Assembly: GCA_905339215.1 (NCBI GenBank)
Contig: CAJPFN010000021.1
Span: 1-64,000, forward strand
Direction of reading: 5' to 3'
Length of the DNA: 64,000 bases
DNA from: Rhizobiaceae bacterium
Lineage (GTDB): Bacteria; Pseudomonadota; Alphaproteobacteria; Rhizobiales; Rhizobiaceae
Below the pieces are notes generated by a model. It worked only from the letters and a program-made list of their open reading frames with translations. It made no database searches and had not been told where the DNA came from. Each line of letters starts with the position of its first letter. Within the stretch, counting starts at the first letter, position 1. The position numbers and the translations under genes are program-made. This document shows, piece by piece, positions 16,719 to 26,114 of this stretch.

Positions 16719-18158
16719 TCAGGCGCCGGCGACGCCGCCCAGGTGCTCGCCGAGCCTGCAGGCGAGCGCGGTGATCGTCGTCGTCGGGTTGCACTGACCG
16801 GACGTCGCGAAGACGGACGAACCGCCGACATAGAGGTTGTCGACGCCGTGGACCTTGCAGTTGCGGTCGACGACGCCCTTGGCGGGATCGTCGCTCATGC
16901 GCGTGCCGCCCATGTGATGGTGGCCGGCGAGCTCCTGGTCGGTCGGGTAGTCGGCTCCGTTGACCAGCCAGTCGGCGATGCGAACGCGGCCGATATCCTT
17001 CTCGGCGAGCGTCTCGCCGAACAGCCGCAAGCCCTCGAGGATCGTGCGGCGTTCCATGTCCGATTTCTTCCAGTGCAGTTCGATGCGCGGCACGCCGGCC
17101 CTGTCGCGGTCCGTCTCCGACAGCCGGATGAAGTTCGACGCCAGCGGCGCCTGTTCCCAACCGACATAGAGCTGGGCCGCGCAGCGAAGGTCCTGGCCGA
17201 GTTGGGCCGAAGTCCATTCGGCCAGGTCGGGCGCCACGCAGGCGAGGTCTGCAATGATCTGCTTGACGCCGCCATAGGGCGTCTCGATCAAGCGGATGCC
17301 GAAATTCATGATCTGCCTTGCTTCCATGGCCGCCGGTGACGGCGAGAAGAAGGCCTCGTTCGTCGAGTCTGTGGGGAAGATGCTGTAGTCGGAAAGGATC
17401 GCGTCGCCGCCGAGGAACTGCGGGTGCTCCATCCAGTAGCGGCCGAGCGCGGCCGCGTTGGGAACGACCGCGCCGTTCGATCGCGCGTTCGACCAGAGTA
17501 GCAGGCGGGAATTCTCGAGGCCGCCGGTGCAGGGCACGTAGTAGTCGGCGACGAAGGTTCCGGCGTCGCGATCCCGCGACGAGATGCGCGCGCCCGTGAT
17601 CCTGCGGCCATCGCCGGTCAGTTCGGTGACGTAGGTATTGAGCACCAGCGCGATCAGCGGGCTGCGCTCGATCTCGTCCCGGAACTTGACACCGAACTGG
17701 ACGGCCGGGCTCTTGATCAGCTGGACCAGCCGGATGTCGTCCGAAATCGGCACATCGGCACGGAAAGCGTCCAGTTCCAGGATGTCATGAACCTCGCCCA
17801 AGTAGGGTTCGATGTCGACGCGGCGGATCGGCCAGCCGGTATCGGGGACCCAGGCCTTGGGCTCGAAATCGTGCTTGTCCATCACGCGGCACCAGCCCGC
17901 CCAATGGTTCGAGCAGCCGCCGAGAAAACGCAGTCTCGTCACGTCGAGATCGAAATAGGGATCGCCGACGGTCTTGCCGCGATAGAAATCCTGCGAATCC
18001 TCGCTCCATTCCTCGCCGCCGGCCTCGAAGATCACGCTCGGCACTCCAGCAGCCGCAAGCTTTCGCGCGATTGTCGTCCCCGCAGGACCGGAACCGATGA
18101 CGCAGACCCTGGCCGCCGCGCCCGAAGCGCGGAACGATTCGAAATCCTCGAAGATCAT
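16719..18158 (-). CDS. GMC-family FAD-dependent oxidoreductase
   Basis: A 479-residue flavin oxidoreductase. The N-terminal dinucleotide fold reads RVCVIGSGPAGTTIARKLAAAG with IFEAGGEE at the end of the second strand; LGGCSNHWAGWC matches the GMC flavin-contact region. The C-terminal catalytic region contains HHMGGTRMSDDP and ends VGGSSVFATSGQCNPTTTITALA. GMC enzymes oxidise alcohols or sugars, often passing electrons to a membrane partner. The protein has no signal peptide of its own. Its start overlaps the stop of a 53-residue gene encoding a twin-arginine-like peptide (ATGA), suggesting a two-subunit complex exported together. The substrate is unknown. Confidence 0.9.
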   Translation of the reverse strand: MIFEDFESFRASGAAARVCVIGSGPAGTTIARKLAAAGVPSVIFEAGGEEWSEDSQDFYRGKTVGDPYFDLDVTRLRFLGGCSNHWAGWCRVMDKHDFEPKAWVPDTGWPIRRVDIEPYLGEVHDILELDAFRADVPISDDIRLVQLIKSPAVQFGVKFRDEIERSPLIALVLNTYVTELTGDGRRITGARISSRDRDAGTFVADYYVPCTGGLENSRLLLWSNARSNGAVVPNAAALGRYWMEHPQFLGGDAILSDYSIFPTDSTNEAFFSPSPAAMEARQIMNFGIRLIETPYGGVKQIIADLACVAPDLAEWTSAQLGQDLRCAAQLYVGWEQAPLASNFIRLSETDRDRAGVPRIELHWKKSDMERRTILEGLRLFGETLAEKDIGRVRIADWLVNGADYPTDQELAGHHHMGGTRMSDDPAKGVVDRNCKVHGVDNLYVGGSSVFATSGQCNPTTTITALACRLGEHLGGVAGA

Positions 18159-18316
18159 CTGAGGTCTCCCCGCTTGAGGATCCAGCCGCCGACCTCGACG
18201 ATCGCGTTCGGATCGGCGTCCTTCGGCAGCGCGGCAAGGAGAGGGATTGCGGTGGTCGCGAGCAACGCCTGGATGAGGCGGCGGCGGGACATGTCGGCGG
18301 CGACTGAAAGCGCCAT
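18155..18316 (-). CDS. 53-residue twin-arginine-like peptide, partner of the GMC enzyme
   Basis: A very short protein: MALSVAADMSRRRLIQALL, then a hydrophobic TTAIPLLAAL stretch and a C-terminal PNAIVEVGGWILKRGDLR. The SRRRLIQ motif before a hydrophobic segment looks like a Tat signal. ATG 18316 has GGAGC 6 bp upstream; the frame extends to 18388 but without better signals. The final ATGA couples it to the GMC gene. Small Tat-bearing subunits accompany several membrane sugar and alcohol dehydrogenases, though those are usually longer (130-200 residues). A reduced escort subunit is my inference. Confidence 0.65.
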   Translation of the reverse strand: MALSVAADMSRRRLIQALLATTAIPLLAALPKDADPNAIVEVGGWILKRGDLR

Positions 18317-18435
18317 GGTCAGGCTCCGTTCCTGTGCTTTACACGACCCGCAGTCTCGAAATGGAGCCCCGCGAGCGTTCGCGAACACTCACGCCAGAAC
18401 CGTGCCAAACCCTGGTAAACCGGCCCTTCCACCGG

Positions 18436-19341
18436 TCAGCGGAACGCAAGGAGGGTTAAGATTCCGCAAACGATCAGGACGCATCCGGCGATCTCGAGCC
18501 AGTTGATGCGCTCCTTGAAGAAATAGACGGTCGACAGGAAGGTGAACAGCATCTCGATCTGCGCCAGCGACTTCACCACTGCGGCCTGCTGCAGCGTCAT
18601 GGCGAAGAACCAGCCAAACGACGCGCTGGCGCCGACGAGGCCGACGACGAGGGACGGCCTCCAGGCCCGCGCGATCCGGCCGATCTCCGACCGGTCGCGC
18701 CAGACCATCCACGCCGACATCAGCACGGTCTGGAACAGGATGACGACCGCCAGCGTCACGGCGGCCTGCATCAGCGCGTTCGGTCCCGCGAGGGCGAGCG
18801 AGGCGGCGCGATAGGCCACCGCCGAGATGCCGAAGGCGGTGCCGGAGGCAAGGCCGATCAGGGCGTTCCTGCCGAACACCGACGTGACCAGCGTCCGCCA
18901 GGTGAACGCCACATGCGCCACCGAGATGAGCATGACGCCGAAGACCGAAATCGCGATGGCGGCAATCACCCCGGCGGAGACGGACTCGCCCAGGAAAAGA
19001 AGGCCGAACAGCGCCGCCTGCGCAGGCTCGGTGCGTGAGTAGGCCGTGCCGACTGCGAAATTGCGGTAGGAGAAGAGGTGGATCAGGAGGAACGTCGCGG
19101 TGATCTGCGACACGCCGCCCACGACGCACCACAGCGCGAATGCGAGGTTCGGTCGTGGAAAGGGAAATCCCGCGGCGAGATTGAGCACGGCGACGAAGAA
19201 AAGGGCGAAGGGCACGCCAAAGCCGAAGCGCACGAAGGTCGCGCCCGTCGTGCCCATCACGTTCTTGAGGTGCTTCTGCATCGCCGAGCGGACGTTCTGC
19301 AGGAACGCCGCGGCGAGCGTGACGGGGATCCAGAGTTCCAT
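18436..19341 (-). CDS. EamA/DMT-family transporter
   Basis: A 301-residue inner-membrane protein with ten predicted hydrophobic helices arranged as two EamA repeats, about residues 1-140 and 155-300. Typical signatures are AVGTAYSRTEPAQAALFGLLFLGE at the end of the first repeat and VVKSLAQIEMLFTFLSTVYFFKERINWLEIAGCVLIVCG at the end of the second. Family members export amino acids, nucleotides or other metabolites, and the substrate is not evident. It stands alone, 149 bp from the diguanylate cyclase gene and upstream of it in the opposite sense of reading order. Confidence 0.88.
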   Translation of the reverse strand: MELWIPVTLAAAFLQNVRSAMQKHLKNVMGTTGATFVRFGFGVPFALFFVAVLNLAAGFPFPRPNLAFALWCVVGGVSQITATFLLIHLFSYRNFAVGTAYSRTEPAQAALFGLLFLGESVSAGVIAAIAISVFGVMLISVAHVAFTWRTLVTSVFGRNALIGLASGTAFGISAVAYRAASLALAGPNALMQAAVTLAVVILFQTVLMSAWMVWRDRSEIGRIARAWRPSLVVGLVGASASFGWFFAMTLQQAAVVKSLAQIEMLFTFLSTVYFFKERINWLEIAGCVLIVCGILTLLAFR

Positions 19342-19491
19342 GCGGCCGGCGGGATCGAATTTGGTGTCGGCGGCAGGCTTAGACGGTTCGCGGCCGGATG
19401 GAAACGATCAACCGTTGCGCCAGGACAGCGCGCGACACGGACGATCTGACGGAAGCGACGTTTCGATGCCGTTGCGAAGCGAGGCCCGCGC

Positions 19492-20250
19492 TCAGGCCGC
19501 GGCCTGAACCGGGGCGAAGACCGTCCTGTTGCGACCGGTGCGCTTGGCTTCGTAGAGCTTCCTGTCGGCGGCGCGCATCAGTTCCGGAACGGTCGCTCCC
19601 TGCGGGCACGGCGTTCCGCCGATCGAGACGGTAAGCGGGACGGTCGCCTCGCGATCGGGCCTGAAGCGGATCATCTCCACCTCGTGGCGGATGCGTTCGG
19701 CGACCCGCCTGGCCTCGTCCGGCGTCGCGCCGACGAGGAACGCGGCGAACTCCTCGCCGCCGATGCGGCCCAGCACGTCTCCGCTACGCACGCCGCGGGC
19801 GATCGCAGCGGAAATCTCGAGCAGCGCGTCGTCCCCGGTGAGGTGGCCGTAGTTGTCGTTGATCTTCTTGAAGTGGTCGGCGTCGATGATGAGCAGCGCG
19901 CCGCGATCCGATTTGCGCCGGGTGCCTTCGATGGAGGCAAAGAAGGACTCGCGGTTCAGCATTCCGGTCATCTCGTCGAGCTTCGCCTTTTCGGCGAGCC
20001 GGCGATGCGCGGCGGCGAGTTCGGCATGGGCGCGGCTCAGCTCACGATGCGCGATACGAAGCCTGCGCCCCTGGTAGAGCGTCCAGCCGCTGGCGGGCCA
20101 GGCCACCAGCAACGGACACGCCACGCACAGGATCAGGGCGTAGCCGTCGACCGCTCCGCCGACCATGGCCATTATCCCGGTGGCGATCACAAGGGATGCG
20201 AGTGCGGAACCGACGGCAATCAGACCCGACTTGAAGAATACGCTTTTCAT
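19492..20250 (-). CDS. Membrane-anchored diguanylate cyclase (GGDEF)
   Basis: A 252-residue enzyme making cyclic di-GMP from two GTP. Two N-terminal hydrophobic segments (about 5-27 and 33-52) are followed by a heptad-rich linker (HRELSRAHAELAAAHRRLAEKAK, probably coiled coil) and a GGDEF domain beginning DEMTGMLNRESF. The active-site motif is GGEEF in LGRIGGEEFAAFLVG, which is competent. No RxxD inhibitory site is obvious five residues before it. Start Met at 20250 follows CGGGGAGCG; a Met 9 codons upstream is less well placed. No EAL domain is present. Confidence 0.93.
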   Translation of the reverse strand: MKSVFFKSGLIAVGSALASLVIATGIMAMVGGAVDGYALILCVACPLLVAWPASGWTLYQGRRLRIAHRELSRAHAELAAAHRRLAEKAKLDEMTGMLNRESFFASIEGTRRKSDRGALLIIDADHFKKINDNYGHLTGDDALLEISAAIARGVRSGDVLGRIGGEEFAAFLVGATPDEARRVAERIRHEVEMIRFRPDREATVPLTVSIGGTPCPQGATVPELMRAADRKLYEAKRTGRNRTVFAPVQAAA

Positions 20251-20401
20251 GCACCGCTCCCCGACGCCGCGGACCATGCCATGAAGCGTTGAAAGGCTGG
20301 TTTAGCGGTCCCGTACAATTTTACCGGTCGGGCATTTTCACGCCGCGGGACCGCGACCCGGCGGCTCTGTCCAACGGCGCGTTTCGTGCGATAAGGGCGC
20401 C

Positions 20402-21112
20402 ATGACCAATCGCCCCGATCCCGCCCGCTTCGCCCACGTCAAGGACTGGGTCTTCGACCTCGACAACACCCTTTATCCGCACCACACGAACCTGTTCGCG
20501 CAGATCGACGTGAAGATGACTGCCTATGTCTCCGAACTCCTGCGTCTGCCGCGCGAAGAAGCTCGAGCGCTGCAGAAGGAACTCTACAAGGAGTACGGCA
20601 CGACGCTGAACGGGCTGATGACGCTGCACGGCATCGACCCGGACGACTTCCTCGAGAAGGTCCATGACATCGACTATTCCTGGGTGGCGCCGGCGCCGGA
20701 GCTCGGCGAGGCGATCCGCGCCCTGCCCGGCCGCAAGTTCATCTTCACCAACGGCGACCGGGGGCATGCGGAGCGTACCGCACGGCAGCTCGGCATCCTC
20801 GACCATTTCGACGACATCTTCGACATCGTTGCCGCGGGACTGACGCCGAAGCCGGCGCGCAAGACCTACGACCGCTTCGTCGAGCTGCACGGCGTGGTCG
20901 GTCCCAATGCCGTCATGTTCGAGGACCTGGCGCGCAATCTTTCCGTACCCAAGGCGCTCGGCATGACCACGGTTCTCGTCGTGCCGAACAACTTCGAGCC
21001 AACATTCTCGGAGATATGGGAGCGCGACCCGTCGTTCGACGACGAGGTCGACTTCGTCACCGACGACCTGACGGAGTTCCTGCGCACCGTTCTGGGGACG
21101 ACCATCGCTTGA
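20402..21112 (+). CDS. HAD-superfamily pyrimidine 5'-nucleotidase
   Basis: A 236-residue HAD hydrolase. The nucleophile motif is WVFDLDNTLYPH (Asp-x-Asp), followed by an all-alpha cap, motif II IFTNGDRGHAERTARQLG, motif III KPARKTYDRF, and motif IV MFEDLARNLSVPKALG. This is the pyrimidine 5'-nucleotidase subgroup (yeast Sdt1/plant relatives), common in Hyphomicrobiales near argB and dapD. It dephosphorylates nucleoside monophosphates in the cytoplasm. The downstream DUF817 gene starts at a TTG overlapping this stop by 4 bp. Confidence 0.92.
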   Translation: MTNRPDPARFAHVKDWVFDLDNTLYPHHTNLFAQIDVKMTAYVSELLRLPREEARALQKELYKEYGTTLNGLMTLHGIDPDDFLEKVHDIDYSWVAPAPELGEAIRALPGRKFIFTNGDRGHAERTARQLGILDHFDDIFDIVAAGLTPKPARKTYDRFVELHGVVGPNAVMFEDLARNLSVPKALGMTTVLVVPNNFEPTFSEIWERDPSFDDEVDFVTDDLTEFLRTVLGTTIA

Positions 21113-21984
21113 AAAGATTCACCTCGGTCGAAGCGAGGATCGACGCCGCCGCGCACGCCGTCCTCGACCGGCTGCCGGCGCACGGGCTTTCCGGTGCGCT
21201 GGTGGAGTTCGTCGTCTTCGGCCTGAAGCAGGCATGGGCGTGCCTGTTCGGCGGCGCGCTGCTGGCCTTGATCATCGCCACGAAGGACCTGTGGCCTCAC
21301 GATGCGGGTTTCGCCCGCTACGACTTCCTGTTCCTGGCCGCGCTGGCGCTGCAGGTCGTGCTCCTGGCGGGGCGCCTCGAAACGCTCGGGGAAGCGAAGG
21401 TGATCCTGGTCTTCCACGTGGTCGGAACGGCGATGGAGGTCTTCAAGACCGGCGCCGGATCGTGGATCTATCCGGAGGAGAGCTTCTTCCGCATCGGCGG
21501 CGTGCCGCTGTTCTCCGGCTTCATGTACGCCGCGGTCGGTTCCTACATCGCCCGCGTCACGCGCATCTTCGACATGCGCTACACGGGCTACCCGGCGCTA
21601 TGGACGACCGGCCTTCTCTCCGCCGCCATCTACGTGAACTTCTTCAGCCACCATTTCGTGACGGACGTCCGCCTGTTTTTGTTTGCAGCGACGGCCCTGC
21701 TGTTCCTGCGCACGGTCGTCCACTACCGGGTCTTCCGCTTCCGCCACCGCATGCCCCTGCTGCTCGGTTTCCTGCTCGTCGCCCTGTTCATCTGGCTCGC
21801 CGAGAACATCGGCACATGGTCGCGCGCCTGGATCTATCCCGGACAGGCCAACGGCTGGACGCCGGTCTCCATCTCGAAGCTCGGCGCCTGGTACCTCTTG
21901 ATGATCATCTCGTTCGTGCTGGTGACGCTGGTCCATCGTCCGCGGTCCGTCGACGAGGAGGGCGACGGGCCGGAGGGCGAATGA
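21109..21984 (+). CDS. DUF817 family integral membrane protein
   Basis: A 291-residue membrane protein with about eight hydrophobic helices. Landmarks of DUF817 are VEFVVFGLKQAWACLFGG, LVFHVVGTAMEVFKTGAGSW, YPEESFFRIGGVPLFSGFMYAAVGSY, and WLAENIGTWSRAWIYPGQ. It has no known function; the conserved Glu/Asn and Ser/His residues within helices suggest a transport or enzymatic role. I place the start at TTG 21109, overlapping the TGA of the upstream nucleotidase (TTGA), because the family-like sequence begins shortly after. The frame upstream is a shadow of the nucleotidase gene. The two form an operon. Confidence 0.88.
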   Translation: MKRFTSVEARIDAAAHAVLDRLPAHGLSGALVEFVVFGLKQAWACLFGGALLALIIATKDLWPHDAGFARYDFLFLAALALQVVLLAGRLETLGEAKVILVFHVVGTAMEVFKTGAGSWIYPEESFFRIGGVPLFSGFMYAAVGSYIARVTRIFDMRYTGYPALWTTGLLSAAIYVNFFSHHFVTDVRLFLFAATALLFLRTVVHYRVFRFRHRMPLLLGFLLVALFIWLAENIGTWSRAWIYPGQANGWTPVSISKLGAWYLLMIISFVLVTLVHRPRSVDEEGDGPEGE

Positions 21985-22025
21985 AGCCGCCGCGCGGAGG
22001 GCGGCGGCCTCGACGTCACGAAGGG

Positions 22026-22910
22026 TCAGTTCGTGGAATGGCCCGAATGGGCGTCATGTCCGCCGTTTTCGTCCATCATGACGGTGCCCTCGAAGGTCGA
22101 GAACAGCGCGACGACGGTCTGATCCATCTTCGCCTCGGCCTCGGCGAGGCGCGTGGCGAGGGTGGAGGCGACCTCGGCCGGGACGCCCATCTTCTCTAGG
22201 TTGGCGGCTTCCTTCGCGGCGTCGCCGGTGCACAGGTGCACGGCCCAGTGGCCGTGCTTGCGGGCGAGAAGGGCGCGGCCGCCGCGGCCTTCCTGCGACC
22301 AGCCGGCGATGGCGCTGTCGGCCTCTATCACCACCGGCGCGATCGTCAGCGGCGCGTCGGCGCGGTCCCATTCGGCCTTCAGCACCGCCTCGATCGCGCC
22401 GCGGTCGTCCAGCGCACCATGCTGCATGCCGCCGCCCTGGCCCTTCAGCACGGGAAGCTGGAGATCGACCTTGCCGGCCTTCTCGAACTCGAGCGTCACG
22501 GGCACGGTGGCGCCTTCCTGATAGGGATCGGCGACCTCCATGAACATGATGTGCAGGCCGCCCGGCTTCAGTTCGACGGTGGCGCCGGCGGGGATCTCCA
22601 GGCCGCCTTCGACGGGGCGCATCACCATGACATCGTTGACGATTTCCATGGTGTGGATCTCGACGCGTCCGGCCGTTTGCGTGGATCCGGAGATGAGGCG
22701 GTCGGCGGAAGCGCCCTTGTTGGTGACGATGAAGAAGCCGCCGCCGGCAGGTTGCCCGGGCAGCATTGCCCTGACCCAGCCGGAGGTGATCTCGAGGTCG
22801 CCGGCGGTGACCGGCTGGCTCTTCATTTCCTCGGAGCGGGCGAGGCCGGTGACGAGCGAAAAGGCGGTCAGCACGAAGGCCGCCGCGAATTGCAGGATAT
22901 GTCGACGCAT
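22026..22910 (-). CDS. Periplasmic copper chaperone PCu(A)C fused to a copper-uptake-associated domain
   Basis: A 294-residue secreted protein. A signal peptide (about 1-26) is followed by a PCu(A)C domain at about 30-160, whose copper-site pattern His-x-Met...His-x-Met is visible as EIHTMEIVNDVMVM and GGLHIMFMEV. Met- and His-containing GGGMQHG then leads into a second domain at about 175-285 (AIEAVLKAEWDRADAPLTIAPVVIEADSAIAGW) typical of copper-uptake-associated proteins. The C-terminus is His-rich (GGHDAHSGHS). PCu(A)C proteins deliver Cu(I) to cytochrome oxidase or Sco. It follows a DUF2946 gene on the same strand, the usual copper-uptake pairing. Confidence 0.9.
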   Translation of the reverse strand: MRRHILQFAAAFVLTAFSLVTGLARSEEMKSQPVTAGDLEITSGWVRAMLPGQPAGGGFFIVTNKGASADRLISGSTQTAGRVEIHTMEIVNDVMVMRPVEGGLEIPAGATVELKPGGLHIMFMEVADPYQEGATVPVTLEFEKAGKVDLQLPVLKGQGGGMQHGALDDRGAIEAVLKAEWDRADAPLTIAPVVIEADSAIAGWSQEGRGGRALLARKHGHWAVHLCTGDAAKEAANLEKMGVPAEVASTLATRLAEAEAKMDQTVVALFSTFEGTVMMDENGGHDAHSGHSTN

Positions 22911-22964
22911 GATTGTTCCTTTCCTGTGCGTGAAACGTCGTGGCGCCGCGAAGGGCGCAGCCGT

Positions 22965-23378
22965 TCAGACAGGACGAGGTGGAGCCCGGATACCGTGCGT
23001 TCCCGGACGCGGCTCCGGCGGGAGCGTTCCACCCGCGGCGGACCGTGGCGCGACATCGGCGTGCGGAAGCGCGAGGTGGCCGGTATCGGCAGTGTCGGCG
23101 ATCGCCTTGAAGGGCGGCGTCGGCTGGCATGTGCCGGCCACGCATTTCGGGCAGTCGTCCGCTCCGGGCAGGACGCCGCCTGCGGGATCCGCGGGGCCCG
23201 ACCTGACGGCGCCGAACTCCGTGCAGATGATCCAGGCATGCCCGGTGCCCGCGGCATTGGCCTCGGCGAGCGGCTGGAGGTAGGAGGCGATCAGGATCAG
23301 CGCGCCGGTGACGGCGAACAGGAAGCGGTCCCGCCTGAGGGCGGCCAGCCATCCGAGCCTTGGTTCACGCATGCGCAT
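22965..23378 (-). CDS. DUF2946-like membrane-anchored protein, copper-associated
   Basis: A 137-residue protein with a basic N-terminus, one hydrophobic segment at about 19-40 (FLFAVTGALILIASYLQPLAEANA, signal or anchor), and DDCPKCVAGTC, the CxxC motif expected in DUF2946 proteins. The C-terminal part is Pro/Arg-rich and low in complexity. DUF2946 genes repeatedly sit beside PCu(A)C and copper-uptake genes, as here, which suggests a role in metal handling through the cysteine pair. A Met two codons after the first is an equally good start. The family link is moderately secure; function is inferred from context. Confidence 0.75.
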   Translation of the reverse strand: MRMREPRLGWLAALRRDRFLFAVTGALILIASYLQPLAEANAAGTGHAWIICTEFGAVRSGPADPAGGVLPGADDCPKCVAGTCQPTPPFKAIADTADTGHLALPHADVAPRSAAGGTLPPEPRPGTHGIRAPPRPV

Positions 23379-23451
23379 GGCGCGCTTCTAGCGCAGACGA
23401 TCCACCGACGCTACCCGACCGCCCTGTGGCACCGTATCGCGGCTCCAATCG

Positions 23452-24303
23452 TCAGACGTGATCCTCGATGCGGTAGAAGCGGCTGATGATGCCCCAGGCC
23501 TCCTCGGCGGTCTCGACGACGTCGATGATGTCCTGGTCGCCCGGCGAGATCGTGCCCTGCTCGGCGAGGAAGTCGAGGTCGATGGCGCGGCGCCAGAACT
23601 GCTCGCCGAAGAGGATCACCGGGACGCGTTCCATGCGCCCGGTCTGGATGAGCGTCAGCGTCTCGAAGAACTCGTCCATCGTGCCGAAGCCGCCGGGAAA
23701 CACGGCGACCGCCTTGGCGCGCATGACGAAATGCATCTTGCGGATCGCAAAGTAGTGGAAGTTGAAGCAGAGCTCCGGCGTCACGTAGGCGTTGGGCGCC
23801 TGCTCGTGGGGGAGCACGATGTTCAGGCCGATCGACGGGGCGCCGACGTCGTCGGCGCCGCGGTTGCCGGCTTCCATGACGCCCGGTCCGCCGCCCGTCA
23901 CCACGACATATTCGCGGAAGTAGGAGGCGGCCGAGTGCTGCGAGCACAGGCGGGCGAACCTGCGCGCCTCGGCGTAGTACTTGCTGTTTTCCTCGAGATT
24001 GCGCTTCTGCCGTTCGTCCTTCGCCGCCCAGGCCTCGCCGCCGGGCTCGGGCAGGCGCGCGCCGCCGAACATGACGACGGTCGAGCGGATGCCGCGTTCG
24101 GCGAGGATCATCTCCGGCTTCAAGAGTTCGAGCTGGAGCCTGACCGCGCGCAGTTCGCGGCGGGTCATGAAATCCGTGTCGTTCCAGGCAAGCCGGTAGG
24201 TCGAGGCGCGCGTCTGCGGCGTGTCGGGCGCTTTCCTGGCGCGCTCTAGGTCCTCGTCTGAGTGTGGCAGCGGGGTCCATCCCGCCCGTTCCATCGGATT
24301 CAT
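23452..24303 (-). CDS. LOG-family protein (TIGR00730-like, nucleotide phosphoribohydrolase type)
   Basis: A 283-residue cytoplasmic protein with the lysine-decarboxylase-like LOG fold. The two diagnostic motifs are present: VVTGGGPGVMEAGNRGA and FPGGFGTMDEFFETL (PGGxGTxxE). It belongs to the larger class with an N-terminal extension of about 75 residues. Characterised LOG proteins hydrolyse nucleoside 5'-monophosphates, including cytokinin nucleotides in plants; the bacterial role is likely nucleotide salvage or stress, not lysine decarboxylation. It is monocistronic and divergent from dapD across 159 bp. Confidence 0.92.
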   Translation of the reverse strand: MNPMERAGWTPLPHSDEDLERARKAPDTPQTRASTYRLAWNDTDFMTRRELRAVRLQLELLKPEMILAERGIRSTVVMFGGARLPEPGGEAWAAKDERQKRNLEENSKYYAEARRFARLCSQHSAASYFREYVVVTGGGPGVMEAGNRGADDVGAPSIGLNIVLPHEQAPNAYVTPELCFNFHYFAIRKMHFVMRAKAVAVFPGGFGTMDEFFETLTLIQTGRMERVPVILFGEQFWRRAIDLDFLAEQGTISPGDQDIIDVVETAEEAWGIISRFYRIEDHV

Positions 24304-24462
24304 CCGGTCCCCGATCCCGATCAGTCTGCCCGCGCCGTCCCATGGCGCAGCCGCGATTGACCCCCCGCCGACCTTCGCTTAGGTTCCGCGCCGGCTCGGG
24401 GTACCGCGTATCGAAAGAGCCTAGGTCCCACCCCTTAACAGCGCGTGTAACGGAGCAGTTCC

Positions 24463-25317
<855 letters not shown>

Positions 25318-25390
25318 TCTTTGCGGCGATCGGACGCACCTTCGGGCCGCCGGCGCGATCGGCGCGCGGTCCTACGACAGGAGGGGTGAC

Positions 25391-25753
25391 ATGGACTGGA
25401 AGTATCTTCTGACGAGCTTTGACGGCAGGATCAACCGGGCGAAGTTCTGGGCCGGGATCGGCATCTTCATCGCCATCGGCATCGTCGCGGTGATCATCGA
25501 CATGCTGATCGGCACGACGATCGACCTGGGCGAAGGCGGCCAACTCGGCATCATCAGCACGATCGTCTCACTCGCCACGATCTACTTCGCCCTCGCAGTC
25601 TATGCAAAGCGCTGGCACGACCGGGACAAGTCAGGCTGGTGGACGCTGATCGCCCTCGTGCCGATCATCGGCGGCATCTGGCTTCTCGTCGAACTCGGCA
25701 TCCTGGAAGGCACGCGCGGCGCCAACCGTTACGGACCGGACCCGCTTGCCTGA
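25391..25753 (+). CDS. DUF805 family small membrane protein (first of a tandem pair)
   Basis: A 120-residue inner-membrane protein with three to four hydrophobic segments. DUF805 features are DWKYLLTSFDGRINRAKFW at the N-terminus, VYAKRWHDRDKSGWWTL (the conserved RxHD loop) and GANRYGPDPL at the end. Function is unknown in the family. GAGGGG precedes ATG 25391; the frame is open upstream to 25220 but that overlaps dapD and is shadow. The next gene, also DUF805, begins at a TTG overlapping this stop by 8 bp. Confidence 0.88.
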   Translation: MDWKYLLTSFDGRINRAKFWAGIGIFIAIGIVAVIIDMLIGTTIDLGEGGQLGIISTIVSLATIYFALAVYAKRWHDRDKSGWWTLIALVPIIGGIWLLVELGILEGTRGANRYGPDPLA

Positions 25754-26111
25754 CAGTGCGCAACTCATCTGGCTGTTCTTCAGTTTCTCGGGCCGCGTGA
25801 ACCGCGCGGCCTATTTCCTTGGCGGGCTGTTCCTGCTGATCGTGCAGTTCTTCGCGCTCTACCGCTTCATGCAGTACGAGGAAGGAACGGCCGGAAGCCA
25901 GACCTGGGCGTTCGTCTTCTTCGTCGTCGTGATCGTCGCGCTTTTCTCCAACATCGCGCTGGCCGCCAAGCGGCTGCACGATTTCGGCAAACCGGCGCCG
26001 TTCGCGCTCTTGTTCGTCGTCGCCGGCATCGTCATGTACATCGCGCTGTGCTTCATCCCGGGCGATCCCGGGCCGAACCGCTACGGCGAACAGACCAACG
26101 CACCGGCCTGA
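25746..26111 (+). CDS. DUF805 family small membrane protein (second of a tandem pair)
   Basis: A 121-residue membrane protein and a diverged paralogue of the gene before it: WLFFSFSGRVNRAAYFLGG at the N-terminus, LAAKRLHDFGKPAPFALL at the conserved RxHD loop, and PGPNRYGE near the end. Four hydrophobic segments are visible. The start is TTG 25746, overlapping the upstream stop; no ATG with a better site occurs before the conserved sequence begins. A 243-residue membrane protein gene follows after 3 bp, so the three genes look like one operon. Confidence 0.85.
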   Translation: MPDSAQLIWLFFSFSGRVNRAAYFLGGLFLLIVQFFALYRFMQYEEGTAGSQTWAFVFFVVVIVALFSNIALAAKRLHDFGKPAPFALLFVVAGIVMYIALCFIPGDPGPNRYGEQTNAPA

Positions 26112-26114
26112 GCC

